From assembly GCF_963555915.1 (NCBI RefSeq), contig NZ_CAUVXL010000241.1, forward strand, positions 1 through 46,747: a stretch of DNA of 46,747 nt. The letters run 5' to 3'. Origin of the DNA: Protofrankia sp963555915 (GTDB taxonomy: Bacteria; Actinomycetota; Actinomycetes; Frankiales; Frankiaceae). The translations under genes were made by a program, and so were the position numbers. Below, in pieces: positions 1 to 7,950 of this stretch. The notes beneath the pieces are model-generated. The model searched no databases and was not told where the DNA came from. It saw only the letters and a program-made list of their open reading frames with translations. The number at the start of each line of letters is the position of its first letter. The first letter of the stretch is position 1.

Positions 1-308
1 ACGTTGTCGAGCCTCGATTCGAGGATCTTCAGCAGCTCGTCGCCGGTCTTGCCGGTTCGGCGGTTCGCCTCGTCGTAGTAGCCGCGGAACTGCTTCTCAA
101 GTATCCCGTAGATGCGTGCGCACTTCTGCTTCTCACGCTTCTGCAGCAGGTACTCGGAGTCCTTGGTGCGGCCACGGCCGTGCTCACCCGGAGGATACGG
201 CCGGATCTCGATCGGGCACTTGGGTGACTCGCACTTGCTGCCCTTGAGGAACAGCTTCGTCTTCTCACGGCGGCAGCGCTTGCAGTCCGCGCCGGTATAG
301 CGGGCCAT
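1..308 (-). CDS. rpsD: 30S ribosomal protein S4 (N-terminal part, cut by window edge)
   Basis: S4 binds 16S rRNA early and nucleates 30S assembly. About the first 102 codons are present, starting at the ATG ending at 308 (MARYTGADCKRCRREK); the rest lies beyond base 1. The N-terminal CKRC and later CESPKC cysteines form the zinc-binding version of S4. The segment ends in the S4-type helix region (KILESRLDN). It is the most downstream gene of the alpha cluster here, separated from rpsK by a 177-base spacer with two palindromes. Identity is clear; only the truncation limits it. Confidence 0.96.
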   Translation of the reverse strand, partial: MARYTGADCKRCRREKTKLFLKGSKCESPKCPIEIRPYPPGEHGRGRTKDSEYLLQKREKQKCARIYGILEKQFRGYYDEANRRTGKTGDELLKILESRLDN

Positions 309-329
309 GCTTGTCCTTCTCTCCTTTTC

Positions 330-375
330 GGCCAGAGATGGCGCGATCATGTGTTTCGTCGCGCCACCGGAGGCC
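330..375. repeat. GGCC-bounded hairpin element, copy 1
   Basis: A 46-base palindromic element begins and ends with GGCC. The stem TGGCGCGA/TCGCGCCA (339-346 with 359-366) encloses a loop starting TCATG. It belongs to a dispersed family seen elsewhere in the window (for example 39556, 45572, 29101 and the array at 3032). It lies between rpsD and rpsK, so it would be transcribed within the alpha operon. Its role is unknown; a REP-like element or an mRNA-stabilising or attenuating hairpin are both possible. Confidence 0.7.
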
Positions 376-427
376 TTGAGTGATCACCTGGTGACCACTC
401 AGCCCTGGTGTTGCCGGCGCGAACTCC

Positions 428-472
428 GCCAGAGGTAGCGCGACCGAGGCATTCCTCGCGCCACCGCGGGCC
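428..472. repeat. GGCC-type hairpin element, copy 2 (adjacent)
   Basis: A second, slightly diverged copy follows the first by about 50 bases and shares its GCCAGAG..GCGCGA start. GGTAGCGCGA pairs with TCGCGCCACC at nine of ten positions. The ATCAT loop motif is replaced here. Together the two copies fill most of the rpsD-rpsK spacer. Confidence 0.55.
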
Positions 473-485
473 CTGATGTACCGGG

Positions 486-890
486 TCAGACCCTACGTCG
501 TTTGGGCGGCCGACAACCGTTGTGAGGCGTCGGGGTCACGTCCTGGATGGCGCCGACCTCAAGGCCAGCCGCCTGCAGGGAGCGGATCGCCGTCTCCCGG
601 CCCGACCCCGGACCCTTGACGAAGACGTCCACCTTGCGCATCCCGTGCTCCTGCGCCTTGCGAGCGGCGTTCTCCGCCGCCATCTGCGCGGCGAACGGCG
701 TCGACTTACGGGAGCCCTTGAACCCGACGTGCCCGGCGCTCGCCCAGGAGATCACATTTCCGCTGGGGTCCGTGATCGACACGATCGTGTTGTTGAAGGT
801 GCTCTTGATGTGGGCGTGGCCGTGCGCGACGTTCTTCTTTTCCTTGCGCCGGACCTTCTTGATCCCGGCGGCACGCGTCTTTGGCGGCAT
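486..890 (-). CDS. rpsK: 30S ribosomal protein S11
   Basis: S11 (134 residues) lies on the 30S platform and contacts the helices of 16S rRNA near the E site. The sequence has the basic N-terminus (PPKTRAAGIKKVRRKEKKN), the conserved HIKSTFNNTIVSITD segment and the terminal PTPHNGCRPPKRRRV tail, where S11 proteins typically end. Length is normal for actinobacteria. It follows rpsM by about 90 bases and precedes rpsD in the alpha cluster. Confidence 0.98.
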   Translation of the reverse strand: MPPKTRAAGIKKVRRKEKKNVAHGHAHIKSTFNNTIVSITDPSGNVISWASAGHVGFKGSRKSTPFAAQMAAENAARKAQEHGMRKVDVFVKGPGSGRETAIRSLQAAGLEVGAIQDVTPTPHNGCRPPKRRRV

Positions 891-980
891 ATGTGCTCGT
901 GGTCTCCGTTTGCGAGGTCGTCGGTCAGTGCCCGGCGGTGATGACCGACAGTGGTCACACCGACCGAAAGCCGCTGACTA

Positions 981-1361
981 CTACTTCTTACCGGCCTTCT
1001 TCTTGCCGGCGATGGCACGGCGTGGACCCTTGCGGGTACGCGCATTGGTGTGGGTCCGCTGCCCGTGGACGGGAAGGTTCCGCCGGTGCCGCAGGCCCTG
1101 GTAGCAACCGATTTCCATCTTCCGCCGGATGTCCTGGCGTACCTCTCGGTGCAGGTCACCCTCGACCCGGTAGTGCGCGTCGATCCACTCCCGGAGGCTG
1201 ACGATCTCTTCCTCGGAGAGGTCGCGAACGCGTGTGTCCGGGTTGACCCCGGTGGCGGCGAGGGTCTCCAGTGAGCGGGTCCGGCCGATCCCGAAGATGT
1301 AGGTGAGACCAACCTCGATCCGCTTCTCCCGTGGGAGGTCTACGCCTGACAGGCGTGCCAT
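981..1361 (-). CDS. rpsM: 30S ribosomal protein S13
   Basis: S13 (126 residues) sits in the 30S head and forms intersubunit bridges with L5 and 23S rRNA. It begins MARLSGVDLPREKRIEVGLTY, has the helix-two-turn-helix segment (TYIFGIGRTRSL), and ends in the Lys/Arg-rich tail GKKKAGKK that reaches toward the P-site tRNA. It lies between rpmJ (190 bases upstream) and rpsK, the normal order after infA. Confidence 0.98.
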   Translation of the reverse strand: MARLSGVDLPREKRIEVGLTYIFGIGRTRSLETLAATGVNPDTRVRDLSEEEIVSLREWIDAHYRVEGDLHREVRQDIRRKMEIGCYQGLRHRRNLPVHGQRTHTNARTRKGPRRAIAGKKKAGKK

Positions 1362-1550
1362 ACCAGGTATTTCCTTCCTGTACCGGAGGTCTTGAGCGTC
1401 CCCACCCCGTCACGGCGCGCTGTCCGTCGAACCGGGCCCCGGCCTCCGACCGGGGGTGAGTGCCGTCTGACACGACACGGTGACGCTTTGACGAGCATGT
1501 CCAACACCCCGTAGCCGCGAAGCATCGTTCCCGACCACCGGGCCACGGCG

Positions 1551-1664
1551 TCAGCCCTGACGCTGTTTGTGGCGCAGATTGTCACAAATGACCATTACCC
1601 GGCCATGGCGACGGATCACTTTGCACTTCTCGCACATCTTCTTGACGCTCGGTTTGACCTTCAC
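1551..1664 (-). CDS. rpmJ: 50S ribosomal protein L36
   Basis: A 37-residue protein starts at the GTG ending at 1664: MKVKPSVKKMCEKCKVIRRH and on to RQG. The motif CEKC, then C27 and H32, is the zinc site of the zinc-containing (C+) L36. Length is exactly that of the family. L36 helps organise 23S rRNA near the L7/L12 stalk base. It lies between infA and rpsM, its universal place. Confidence 0.96.
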   Translation of the reverse strand: MKVKPSVKKMCEKCKVIRRHGRVMVICDNLRHKQRQG

Positions 1665-1777
1665 GGCTGCACGAACCTCCTTGCGCAACCGCTGGGGCGC
1701 GCGTCCGGATGGCTGGGAATCCCCGGCCTCCGGCGAGTGATCTGATCAACCATCACATCGCCGTCGGCCAGGCGAGC

Positions 1778-1999
1778 TTACTTGTAGCGGTAGACGATCC
1801 GACCCCGGGACAGGTCGTACGGGGACAGCTCGACGACCACCCGGTCCTCCGGAAGGATTCGGATGTAGTGCTGACGCATCTTGCCACTGATGTGGGCGAG
1901 AACGCGATGACCGTTTTGGAGCTCAACCCGGAACATTGCGTTCGGGAGTGGCTCCACAACTCGGCCCTCGATCTCGATGGCCCCGTCCTTCTTCGGCAT
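1778..1999 (-). CDS. infA: Translation initiation factor IF-1
   Basis: IF-1 (73 residues) occupies the 30S A site during initiation and supports IF-2 and IF-3. The single OB-fold domain is evident: GRVVEPLPNAMFRVEL, then HVLAHISGKMRQ-type core (here HRVLAHISGK), LPEDRV and the terminal SRGRIVYRYK. The ATG ending at 1999 is chosen because MPKKDGAIEIEG matches the family start and a GGAGG sequence lies just upstream. An upstream GTG-type extension in the same frame (to 2053) is unlikely. It is encoded between map and rpmJ. Confidence 0.97.
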   Translation of the reverse strand: MPKKDGAIEIEGRVVEPLPNAMFRVELQNGHRVLAHISGKMRQHYIRILPEDRVVVELSPYDLSRGRIVYRYK

Positions 2000-2161
2000 G
2001 TCCTCCGCTGTCCTACCCTCGGGTGTCCGACGGTGGACACAGACGAACGTCAACGCCCGACTAACCGTCGGCTCCTAAGTGTACGTTGCCCATCCGTCAA
2101 GAGCCAACCTGGCTCTGCCGTGCGACCGAACAGGACGGTCGAGCGCCGTGCGGGGCTGCGA

Positions 2162-2995
2162 TCAGGCAGCGGAGCTCTGGGCCGGCTGGCCGCAGGCCAC
2201 ACCGAGCTCGGCGAACTTCGCGACGCCGCCATCGAGCGCGGTCAGCACCCAGGGCCCCCGCGATGTGACGGCGACCGTGTGTTCCGTGTGAGCGGCGAAC
2301 GAGCCGTCGGTGGTGACCACCGTCCAGTCGTCGTCGAGCACCGCTGTGTCCGGCCTACCAAGCGTGATCATCGGCTCGATCGCGAGTGCCACCCCTTCGA
2401 CCAGCCGGATGCCGCGGCCCGGTCGCCCATGGTTGAGGACGTGGGGTGGCTGGTGCATTTCGGTGCCGATCCCGTGCCCGCCGTAGTGGTCCACGATGCC
2501 GTACCCGAGTGGATGGACGTAACGCTCCACCGCCGCCGAGATGTCGGTGAGTTTACCCCCGAGCTGCGCGGCCGCCAGACCTCGCCACAGTGCCTGCTCA
2601 CACGCCTCGGTCATCTCCAGGAGGTTCTGCGCAACCGCTCCGACCGGCACCGTTATCGCGGCATCACCGTGCCAGCCGTTCACGATCGCGCCACAGTCGA
2701 TCGAGATGAGATCTCCCTCGCGCAGCACCCGCTTGCGCTGGGGGATGGCATGCACGACCTCGTTGTTGACCGACGTGCAGATCGTCGCCGGAAAGCCCTG
2801 GTAGCCCTTGAAGGATGGGATGGCACCCTCGTCGCGGATGGCCTTCTCGGCGATGGCATCGAGATCAGCGGTGCTGACACCCGGTTCGACGGCCGCACGC
2901 AGCTTCGCCAGGGTGCGCGCGACGACAAGTCCCGCCACCCGCATTTTAGCGATCTCACCATCGGTCTTGATCTGGACATGCTCTCGTCGCGCCAC
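2162..2995 (-). CDS. map: Methionine aminopeptidase, type I
   Basis: Removes the initiator methionine from nascent proteins whose second residue is small. It is 277 residues long. The five dinuclear metal ligands of the family are visible: D100 (ISIDCG), D111 (WHGDAAI), H174 (YGGHGIG), E207 (AIEPM) and E238 (AHTEHT), with substrate-contact H82. No N-terminal SH3-binding extension is present, so this is the short class Ia form. The protein ends with a small extra tail (CGQPAQSSAA). It lies downstream of adk after a 347-base spacer carrying a repeat array, so it may be partly uncoupled from secY-adk. Confidence 0.97.
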   Translation of the reverse strand: MARREHVQIKTDGEIAKMRVAGLVVARTLAKLRAAVEPGVSTADLDAIAEKAIRDEGAIPSFKGYQGFPATICTSVNNEVVHAIPQRKRVLREGDLISIDCGAIVNGWHGDAAITVPVGAVAQNLLEMTEACEQALWRGLAAAQLGGKLTDISAAVERYVHPLGYGIVDHYGGHGIGTEMHQPPHVLNHGRPGRGIRLVEGVALAIEPMITLGRPDTAVLDDDWTVVTTDGSFAAHTEHTVAVTSRGPWVLTALDGGVAKFAELGVACGQPAQSSAA

Positions 2996-3342
2996 GCTCG
3001 TCGCCCCGGTCCGTATCCCTGGTCTGTTCGAGGCCTCCGGTCACGCGAAAAACATGATCGCGTACCCTTCGGCCATGTCTGCCTGCGGCCTCCGGTCACG
3101 CGAAAAACATGATCGCGTGCCCTTCGGCCATGTCTGCCTGCGGCCTCCGGTCACGCGAAAAACATGATCGCGTGCCCTTCGGCCGGGTGACCCGAAACCG
3201 CGGTCCCGCCCAAGTCTGCCTGCCGAATCGGCACGGCGCCGCCTACGGGCGCCGCAACCGAGAACGCCGGCACCGCCAACCGCCCCTGCCCCATCGCCGC
3301 CCAGACCGCCGTACGCACTCATCAACATCCGGGCGGCAGACC
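2996..3342. other. adk-map intergenic region
   Basis: These 347 bases hold the tandem palindrome array described at 3032-3184. The rest (3185-3342) is GC-rich with small inverted repeats such as GGCGCCG/CGGGCGCCG around 3235-3265. I see no convincing coding sequence: the short open frames follow the repeat. A promoter for map may lie here, but no clear -35/-10 pair was found. Confidence 0.6.
3032..3184. repeat. Tandem array of the GGCC hairpin element (3 x 55 bp)
   Basis: Units span 3032-3086 and 3087-3141, differing by a single A/G, with a third unit of 43 bases at 3142-3184. Each carries GGCC at its start and again about 40 bases later. The inner arms CACGCG and CGCGTG flank a loop containing AAAAACATGAT; in the first unit the last pair is altered. 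The linker ATGTCTGCCTGC separates successive elements. This is the dispersed hairpin element in opposite orientation, amplified in tandem. Near identity of the units implies recent expansion or gene conversion. Confidence 0.9.
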
Positions 3343-3996
3343 CTAGCTGGCATAGTGACGCAGAGCGTCCAACGCACGATCGGTGACGTTGTCCACCGGG
3401 CCGGTGGCGTCGAGACCGATCAGCAGGCCCTTTGCCGCGTAGTAGGCCACCAGGGGTGAGGTCTGTTCGGCGTAGACCTCCAGCCGGTGGCGCACGGTGT
3501 CGGAACGGTCGTCGTCACGCTGGAACAGCTCACCGCCGCAGCGATCGCAGACGCCCTCCACCGCGGGTGGATCGAAGTCCACATGCCAGATGTGCCCACA
3601 GTTACGGCAGGTCCGCCGCCCGGACAGCCGCCGCACCACCTCATCGTCGTCGACGACGAGTTCCAGGACGACATCCAGGCGCGTACCCATTCCCTCGAGC
3701 AGCTGCCCCAGGACCTCGGCCTGCGGCACGTTGCGCGGGAACCCATCAAGCAGGAAGCCCTTGGCGGCGTCCTCCTCGGCCAGCCGATTTCGGACCATCG
3801 CGATGGTGACCTCATCAGGAACGAGATCACCCGCATCCATGTACCGCTTCGCGAGCACGCCGAGGTCAGTGCCCTCTCGGACGTTCGCCCGGAAGATGTC
3901 TCCCGTTGAGATCTTGGGGATCGACCGCGCCTGGGCGATGAACGCGGCCTGGGTGCCCTTGCCCGCACCCGGCGGTCCGACCAGTACGAGGCGCAC
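3343..3996 (-). CDS. adk: Adenylate kinase
   Basis: Interconverts ATP + AMP and 2 ADP in the cytosol. The protein has 217 residues. The P-loop GPPGAGKGTQ is at residues 7-16, the AMP-binding region contains STGDIFR and DGFPRN, and the LID carries four cysteines (TCRNC and CDRC), so it is the long, zinc-binding-LID type common in Gram-positive bacteria. Its start codon overlaps the secY stop by one base, the usual secY-adk coupling. It is followed by the repeat array and map. Confidence 0.98.
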   Translation of the reverse strand: MRLVLVGPPGAGKGTQAAFIAQARSIPKISTGDIFRANVREGTDLGVLAKRYMDAGDLVPDEVTIAMVRNRLAEEDAAKGFLLDGFPRNVPQAEVLGQLLEGMGTRLDVVLELVVDDDEVVRRLSGRRTCRNCGHIWHVDFDPPAVEGVCDRCGGELFQRDDDRSDTVRHRLEVYAEQTSPLVAYYAAKGLLIGLDATGPVDNVTDRALDALRHYAS

Positions 3997-5288
3997 TACC
4001 GCAGGAAACCTTCGTAGTTGCGGAGCATGAGCTGGCTTTCGATCTGTTTGACGGTCTCCAGCCCCACCCCCACAATGATCAGTACCGAGGTGCCGGCGAA
4101 GGGGAACGGTTGCTGCTTGGTGAGGTTCAGCAGCGCCAGCGGCAGCACCGTGATGACGCCGAGGAAGAGCGAACCCGGGAGGGTGATCCTCGACAGAACC
4201 CGATCGAGGTACTCCGCGGTCGGCCGGCCGGGCCGAATTCCAGGGATGAAACCGCCGTACTTCTTCATGTTGTCCGCCACCTCGGTCGGGTTGAAAGTGA
4301 TGGCCACGTAGAAGTAGGTGAAGAAAATGATCAGACCGGCATAGATAATCAGATAGAGGGGATGATCACCCCGAGCCAGGTAGCGCTGTTCGAAATCCTG
4401 GAAGGTCCTGTTGCCCCAGACCTGACCGAGCAGCTGCGGAAGCTGGAGCAGGGACGACGCGAAGATCACAGGTATGACGCCGGCCTGGTTGACCTTGATT
4501 GGCAGATAGGTCGAGGTACCGCCGTACATTCTGCGGCCGATCAGCCGCTTGGCGTACTGCACCGGGATCCGGCGCTGTGACTGCTCGACAAACACCACGA
4601 ATACGACGATCGCCAGACCAAGCAGACAAATCAGGCTGAAGACGACACCGCCGGCCACCTGGAGAATCCGCGTTCCCTGCGACGGCAGTGCGGCCGCGAT
4701 CGACGTGAAAATCAACAGGGACATTCCGTTGCCGACGCCGCGGCTCGTGATCAATTCGCCAAGCCACATGATGACGGCGGTGCCCGCGGTCATGGTGATG
4801 ACGATGACCGCGATGCGGAACAGGCTGGTGTCCGGGATGATCGGCGTGGAACAGCCGGGGAAGAGGTTGCCGCTGCGGGCGAGCGCGACGATGCCGGTCG
4901 CCTGTAGCACTCCCAGGGAAATAGTCAGATAACGGGTGTACTGCGTGAGCTTCTGCTCGCCGGACGTGCCTTCCTTCTTCAGCTGTTCGAGACGCGGAAT
5001 GACCACGACCAGCAGCTGGATGATGATGCTCGCCGTGATGTACGGCATGATCCCCAGCGCAAAGATGGAGAGCTGAAGAAGAGCGCCCCCGCTGAAAAGA
5101 TTGATCAGCGAGTAGACGTTGCGGCTGTCGGCGCTCGCGGAGGACAGGCACTGGTTGATCGCACTGGTTGAGATCCCCGGAGACGGCAGCACGCTGCCCA
5201 TCCGGAACAGGACGATGATCCCGAACGTAAAGAGCAGCTTCTTACGCAGGTCAGGCGTGCGGAAGGCCCGCGTGAAGGCGGTGAGCAC
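3996..5288 (-). CDS. secY: Preprotein translocase subunit SecY
   Basis: The central pore of the Sec translocon, which works with SecE (37507) and SecG and is driven by SecA or the ribosome. 430 residues with about ten hydrophobic spans. Recognisable are RKKLLFTFGIIVLFRMGSVL at the start, the plug-region NLFSGGALLQLSIFALGIMPYI, and the cytoplasmic IRPGRPTAEYL loop near residue 345 required for SecA function. The start is a GTG ending at 5288 with an AGGAGGA ribosome site. A 400-base spacer with a strong hairpin separates it from rplO, so it probably has its own promoter. Confidence 0.98.
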   Translation of the reverse strand: MLTAFTRAFRTPDLRKKLLFTFGIIVLFRMGSVLPSPGISTSAINQCLSSASADSRNVYSLINLFSGGALLQLSIFALGIMPYITASIIIQLLVVVIPRLEQLKKEGTSGEQKLTQYTRYLTISLGVLQATGIVALARSGNLFPGCSTPIIPDTSLFRIAVIVITMTAGTAVIMWLGELITSRGVGNGMSLLIFTSIAAALPSQGTRILQVAGGVVFSLICLLGLAIVVFVVFVEQSQRRIPVQYAKRLIGRRMYGGTSTYLPIKVNQAGVIPVIFASSLLQLPQLLGQVWGNRTFQDFEQRYLARGDHPLYLIIYAGLIIFFTYFYVAITFNPTEVADNMKKYGGFIPGIRPGRPTAEYLDRVLSRITLPGSLFLGVITVLPLALLNLTKQQPFPFAGTSVLIIVGVGLETVKQIESQLMLRNYEGFLR

Positions 5289-5688
5289 GACTCCTCCTGC
5301 TGATCGTCACGGCAAACGCACTCGATGGACGACTGTCCCGACCGAACATAGGACCGGCGGTGCACGGTGTGCCGACTGTAACAGTAGAGACGGTCCACTC
5401 GTCCCGACATGGGCCAGCGATGGCATCCAGCGCGCCGGCATCACGGCCGATCCCGGAGCCGGCACAACCGTCGGTCACCGCCGGGATCAGTGGCGGCGCC
5501 AGTTGGCCCATAGCCTTTCGGATTATTCAGAACAGACCTGGCTTATCGTTACAAAACTGTGGGTCGGACGCAACCGGAGACGGAACAATCATGCATCTCC
5601 CCGGCTACCGGGCTCCCCCGCCGCCGGAAGCCCCGTGCGACGCCAAGCGCCGGACGGGGCTTCGCGTCGCACGGGGCGCCGCACAGCC
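5289..5688 (-). other. secY-rplO intergenic region with possible promoter
   Basis: The 400 bases between rplO and secY hold a strong hairpin (5630-5677) and no credible gene. On the minus strand a possible sigma-70-type pair is TTGCGT (5568-5573) and TAACGA (5546-5551) with a 16-base spacer. A second candidate -10, TACTGT, lies nearer secY (about 5379-5384). Either could drive secY-adk. Both are weak matches and are offered only as candidates. Confidence 0.35.
5630..5677 (-). terminator. Hairpin terminator after rplO
   Basis: A perfect 13-bp inverted repeat, GCCCCGTGCGACG with CGTCGCACGGGGC (5630-5642 and 5665-5677), starts 11 bases beyond the rplO stop. There is no U-tract, as often in high-GC actinobacteria. 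It probably ends or attenuates the spc transcript before secY. Confidence 0.65.
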
Positions 5689-6183
5689 TCAGAGCTCGAC
5701 GACGCTGCCGCCGACAGCGAGGATCTTCTCCCGGGCGCTGGTGGAAAACGCGTGGGCGCTCACATTAAGGGCCACGCCGATCTCCCCGTCGCCCAGGACC
5801 TTCACGAGAGCATTGCGGCGCACCGCACCAGCACCGACCAGGTCATCCACGCTGATCTCACCGCCCGCCGGGAACAGCTCGGCGAGAGTGGCGACATTGA
5901 CAACCTGGTATTCCTTGCGGAACCGGTTCCTGAACCCCTTGAGCTTGGGCACGCGCATGTGCAGCGGCATCTGGCCGCCCTCGAAGCGGACCGGGACCTG
6001 CTTGCGCGCCTTCGACCCCTTCGTACCGCGACCGGCGGTCTTGCCCTTGGAGCCCTCACCCCGACCGACGCGCATCTTGGCCTTGTGGGCGCCCGGTGCG
6101 GGCTTGAGGTGGTGAATCTTGAGGCCGCGGCCGCGGGCGGCATCCGCCGTCTCCACCTCGGATGTCTTGGTCAGGTTGCTCAT
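5689..6183 (-). CDS. rplO: 50S ribosomal protein L15
   Basis: L15 binds 23S rRNA late in 50S assembly. 164 residues. It has the Gly/Arg-rich N-terminal extension with VGRGEGSKGKTAGRGTKGSKAR and the globular part FEGGQMPLHMRVPKLKGF. The N-terminus carries about 20 residues before the usual HHLKPAPGAHK start. Its start overlaps the rpmD stop by four bases. It is the last gene of the spc cluster before the hairpin. Confidence 0.97.
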   Translation of the reverse strand: MSNLTKTSEVETADAARGRGLKIHHLKPAPGAHKAKMRVGRGEGSKGKTAGRGTKGSKARKQVPVRFEGGQMPLHMRVPKLKGFRNRFRKEYQVVNVATLAELFPAGGEISVDDLVGAGAVRRNALVKVLGDGEIGVALNVSAHAFSTSAREKILAVGGSVVEL

Positions 6184-6365
6184 TCATCCACCTCCTCGAC
6201 CGTAACGAGATGGGTCACAGTTGCGATCATCCCGCGCACTTCCGGGCGGTCATCGCGGACAGTAGTGGCTCTGATTCGACGGAGCCCGAGGGTCCGCAGG
6301 GTCTCACGCTGGTTTCGCGTCCCGCCGATGCCGGAGCGGATCTGGGTAATCTTCAAGCGTGCCAT
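6180..6365 (-). CDS. rpmD: 50S ribosomal protein L30
   Basis: L30 (61 residues) is a small 50S protein near the 5S/23S junction. The fold signature LKITQIRSGIGGTRNQRETLRTLGLRR is present, followed by the HLVTVEEVDE end. Both neighbours overlap it: the start is within the rpsE stop and its stop overlaps the rplO start, indicating tight translational coupling. Confidence 0.96.
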   Translation of the reverse strand: MARLKITQIRSGIGGTRNQRETLRTLGLRRIRATTVRDDRPEVRGMIATVTHLVTVEEVDE

Positions 6366-6973
6366 CACGCACCGACCCCGGCCGCCCGGGCCCGCAGCAT
6401 CGCCGGCGGTGCAACGTCCTCGATCGGCAGTCCGCGGCGTGCCGCGATCTCCTCGGGACGCATCAGACCCCGTAGTGCCGCAACGGTGGCATGCACGATG
6501 TTGATCGGGTTCGACGAGCCCAGCGACTTCGACAGGACGTCGTGAACACCCGCGCACTCCAACACCGCGCGTACCGGGCCACCGGCGATGACGCCGGTAC
6601 CCGGCGAGGCCGGCTTGAGCAACACGACTCCGGCCGCAGCCTCGCCCTGGATCGGGTGCGGAATCGTCGAGCCGATCCGCGGCACCTTGAAGAAGTGCTT
6701 CTTGGCCTCCTCAACGCCTTTGGCGATGGCGGCCGGCACCTCCTTGGCCTTACCGTAACCCACACCCACAGTGCCGTCCGCGTCACCAACGACGACGAGT
6801 GCGGTGAAGCTGAACCGCCGACCGCCCTTGACCACCTTCGCCACCCGGTTGATGGCGACGACACGCTCGATGTAGGCGTTCTTGTCCTGCGCCGGACCGC
6901 CGCCCTGGCGGTCGCGGCGTTCCCGACGGTCAGAGCCGCCGGAGCCGCCTCCGCGGCGCTGCTGGCCTGGCAT
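6365..6973 (-). CDS. rpsE: 30S ribosomal protein S5
   Basis: S5 (202 residues) lines the mRNA entry channel and affects decoding accuracy. The N-terminal 30 residues are Gly/Arg-rich (PGQQRRGGGSGGSDRRERRD), then the dsRBD-like VVAINRVAKVVKGGRRFSFTALVVVGD and the C-terminal PIQGEAAAGVVLLKPASPGTGVIAGG. The ATG ending at 6973 is preferred over a longer frame because a GGGAG ribosome site precedes it. It lies between rplR and rpmD. Confidence 0.97.
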   Translation of the reverse strand: MPGQQRRGGGSGGSDRRERRDRQGGGPAQDKNAYIERVVAINRVAKVVKGGRRFSFTALVVVGDADGTVGVGYGKAKEVPAAIAKGVEEAKKHFFKVPRIGSTIPHPIQGEAAAGVVLLKPASPGTGVIAGGPVRAVLECAGVHDVLSKSLGSSNPINIVHATVAALRGLMRPEEIAARRGLPIEDVAPPAMLRARAAGVGA

Positions 6974-7022
6974 CAGTACATCTCCCTGTTCGTTGAGTTT
7001 CCGCGCGTCCAACGGCGGGGCA

Positions 7023-7391
7023 TCAGAACTCCAGCCCGCCTTCCCTGGCGGCGTCCGCGAGCGCGGCTATCCGGCCGTGGTAGGTCCGACCACCACGATC
7101 GAACACCACCGCGGCAATTCCCGCTTGCCGGGCACGCTCGGCGACGAGTTGCCCGACGGCCTTCGCCTGTGCGGTCTTGTCGCCGTCCGTGGCACGCAGC
7201 GACACGTCCAGCGTGGACGCTGACACGAGGGTGTGGCCGGCGCTGTCGTCGATGACCTGGGCATAAATGTGACGAGCCGAGCGCGTGACCACGAGCCGCG
7301 GGCGGGCGGGTGTACCCGCGATCTTCTTGCGAATCCGCACGTGCCGGCGAAGCTTCGCCGAACGCCGCTGGGCGCTGACACTGACAGCCAT
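7023..7391 (-). CDS. rplR: 50S ribosomal protein L18
   Basis: L18 (122 residues) carries 5S rRNA into the 50S subunit with L5. Seen are the basic N-terminal helix region (RRSAKLRRHVRIRKKIAGT), RPRLVVTRSARHIYAQVIDD and the terminal VVFDRGGRTYHGRIAALADAAREGGLEF, the standard ending of the family. It follows rplF by 11 bases. Confidence 0.97.
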   Translation of the reverse strand: MAVSVSAQRRSAKLRRHVRIRKKIAGTPARPRLVVTRSARHIYAQVIDDSAGHTLVSASTLDVSLRATDGDKTAQAKAVGQLVAERARQAGIAAVVFDRGGRTYHGRIAALADAAREGGLEF

Positions 7392-7402
7392 GATCCGTTC
7401 CC

Positions 7403-7939
7403 CTACTTCCCGGACTTGCCGACCTTGCGGCGGACGACTTCGCCCTGGTACCGCACACCCTTGCCCTTGTACGGGTCTGGCTTGCGGAGCCGACGGATCT
7501 TGGCTGCCACCTCACCGACCTGCTGCTTGTCGATCCCGTGAACGACAAAACGCGTCGGCGACTGCACCTCGAACCGGATGCCCTCCGGTGCCTTCACCGC
7601 GACCGGGTGACTGAAACCGAGTGCGAACTCCAGATCCGAGCCCCGAGCCTGAACGCGGTAACCGACGCCGACGATCTCAAGCGCCTTCGAGTATCCGCTG
7701 GTGACCCCGGTGACCATGTTGGCCACAAGCGAACGGGTCAGACCGTGCAACGCCCGCGACCGGCGTTCGTCGTCCGGGCGGGTGACGAGCAGTTGACCGT
7801 CCTGTGCACTGACGGTGATCGGTTCCACTACAGAATGACTGAGAGTCCCCTTGGGCCCCTTGACGACGATCGCCGAGCCGTCCATGGACACATCCACGCC
7901 GCTGGGCACCGAGATCGGCAGCCGTCCAATGCGTGACAT
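7403..7939 (-). CDS. rplF: 50S ribosomal protein L6
   Basis: L6 (178 residues) sits near the factor-binding site and the sarcin-ricin loop. The two repeated RNA-binding domains are visible, with start SRIGRLPISVPSGV and the C-terminal IRRLRKPDPYKGKGVRYQGEVVRRKVGKSGK signature. Length is normal. It lies 11 bases after rpsH and 11 bases before rplR. Confidence 0.97.
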   Translation of the reverse strand: MSRIGRLPISVPSGVDVSMDGSAIVVKGPKGTLSHSVVEPITVSAQDGQLLVTRPDDERRSRALHGLTRSLVANMVTGVTSGYSKALEIVGVGYRVQARGSDLEFALGFSHPVAVKAPEGIRFEVQSPTRFVVHGIDKQQVGEVAAKIRRLRKPDPYKGKGVRYQGEVVRRKVGKSGK

Positions 7940-7950
7940 CGCGCGACCCC

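Noticed and set aside
1709..3112. A 467-codon open frame opposite map and infA, and similar long plus-strand frames across the ribosomal cluster (for example 18041-19789 and 16174-17700)
   Set aside because: They are antisense shadows caused by high GC at third codon positions; no ribosome sites, no recognisable domains, and real genes occupy the other strand.
3032..3184. Possible CRISPR array
   Set aside because: Units are contiguous with an identical linker rather than different spacers, and no cas genes are present.
5119..6504. A 461-codon plus-strand frame opposite secY, rplO and rpmD
   Set aside because: It spans three real genes in antisense and has no start context or domain.
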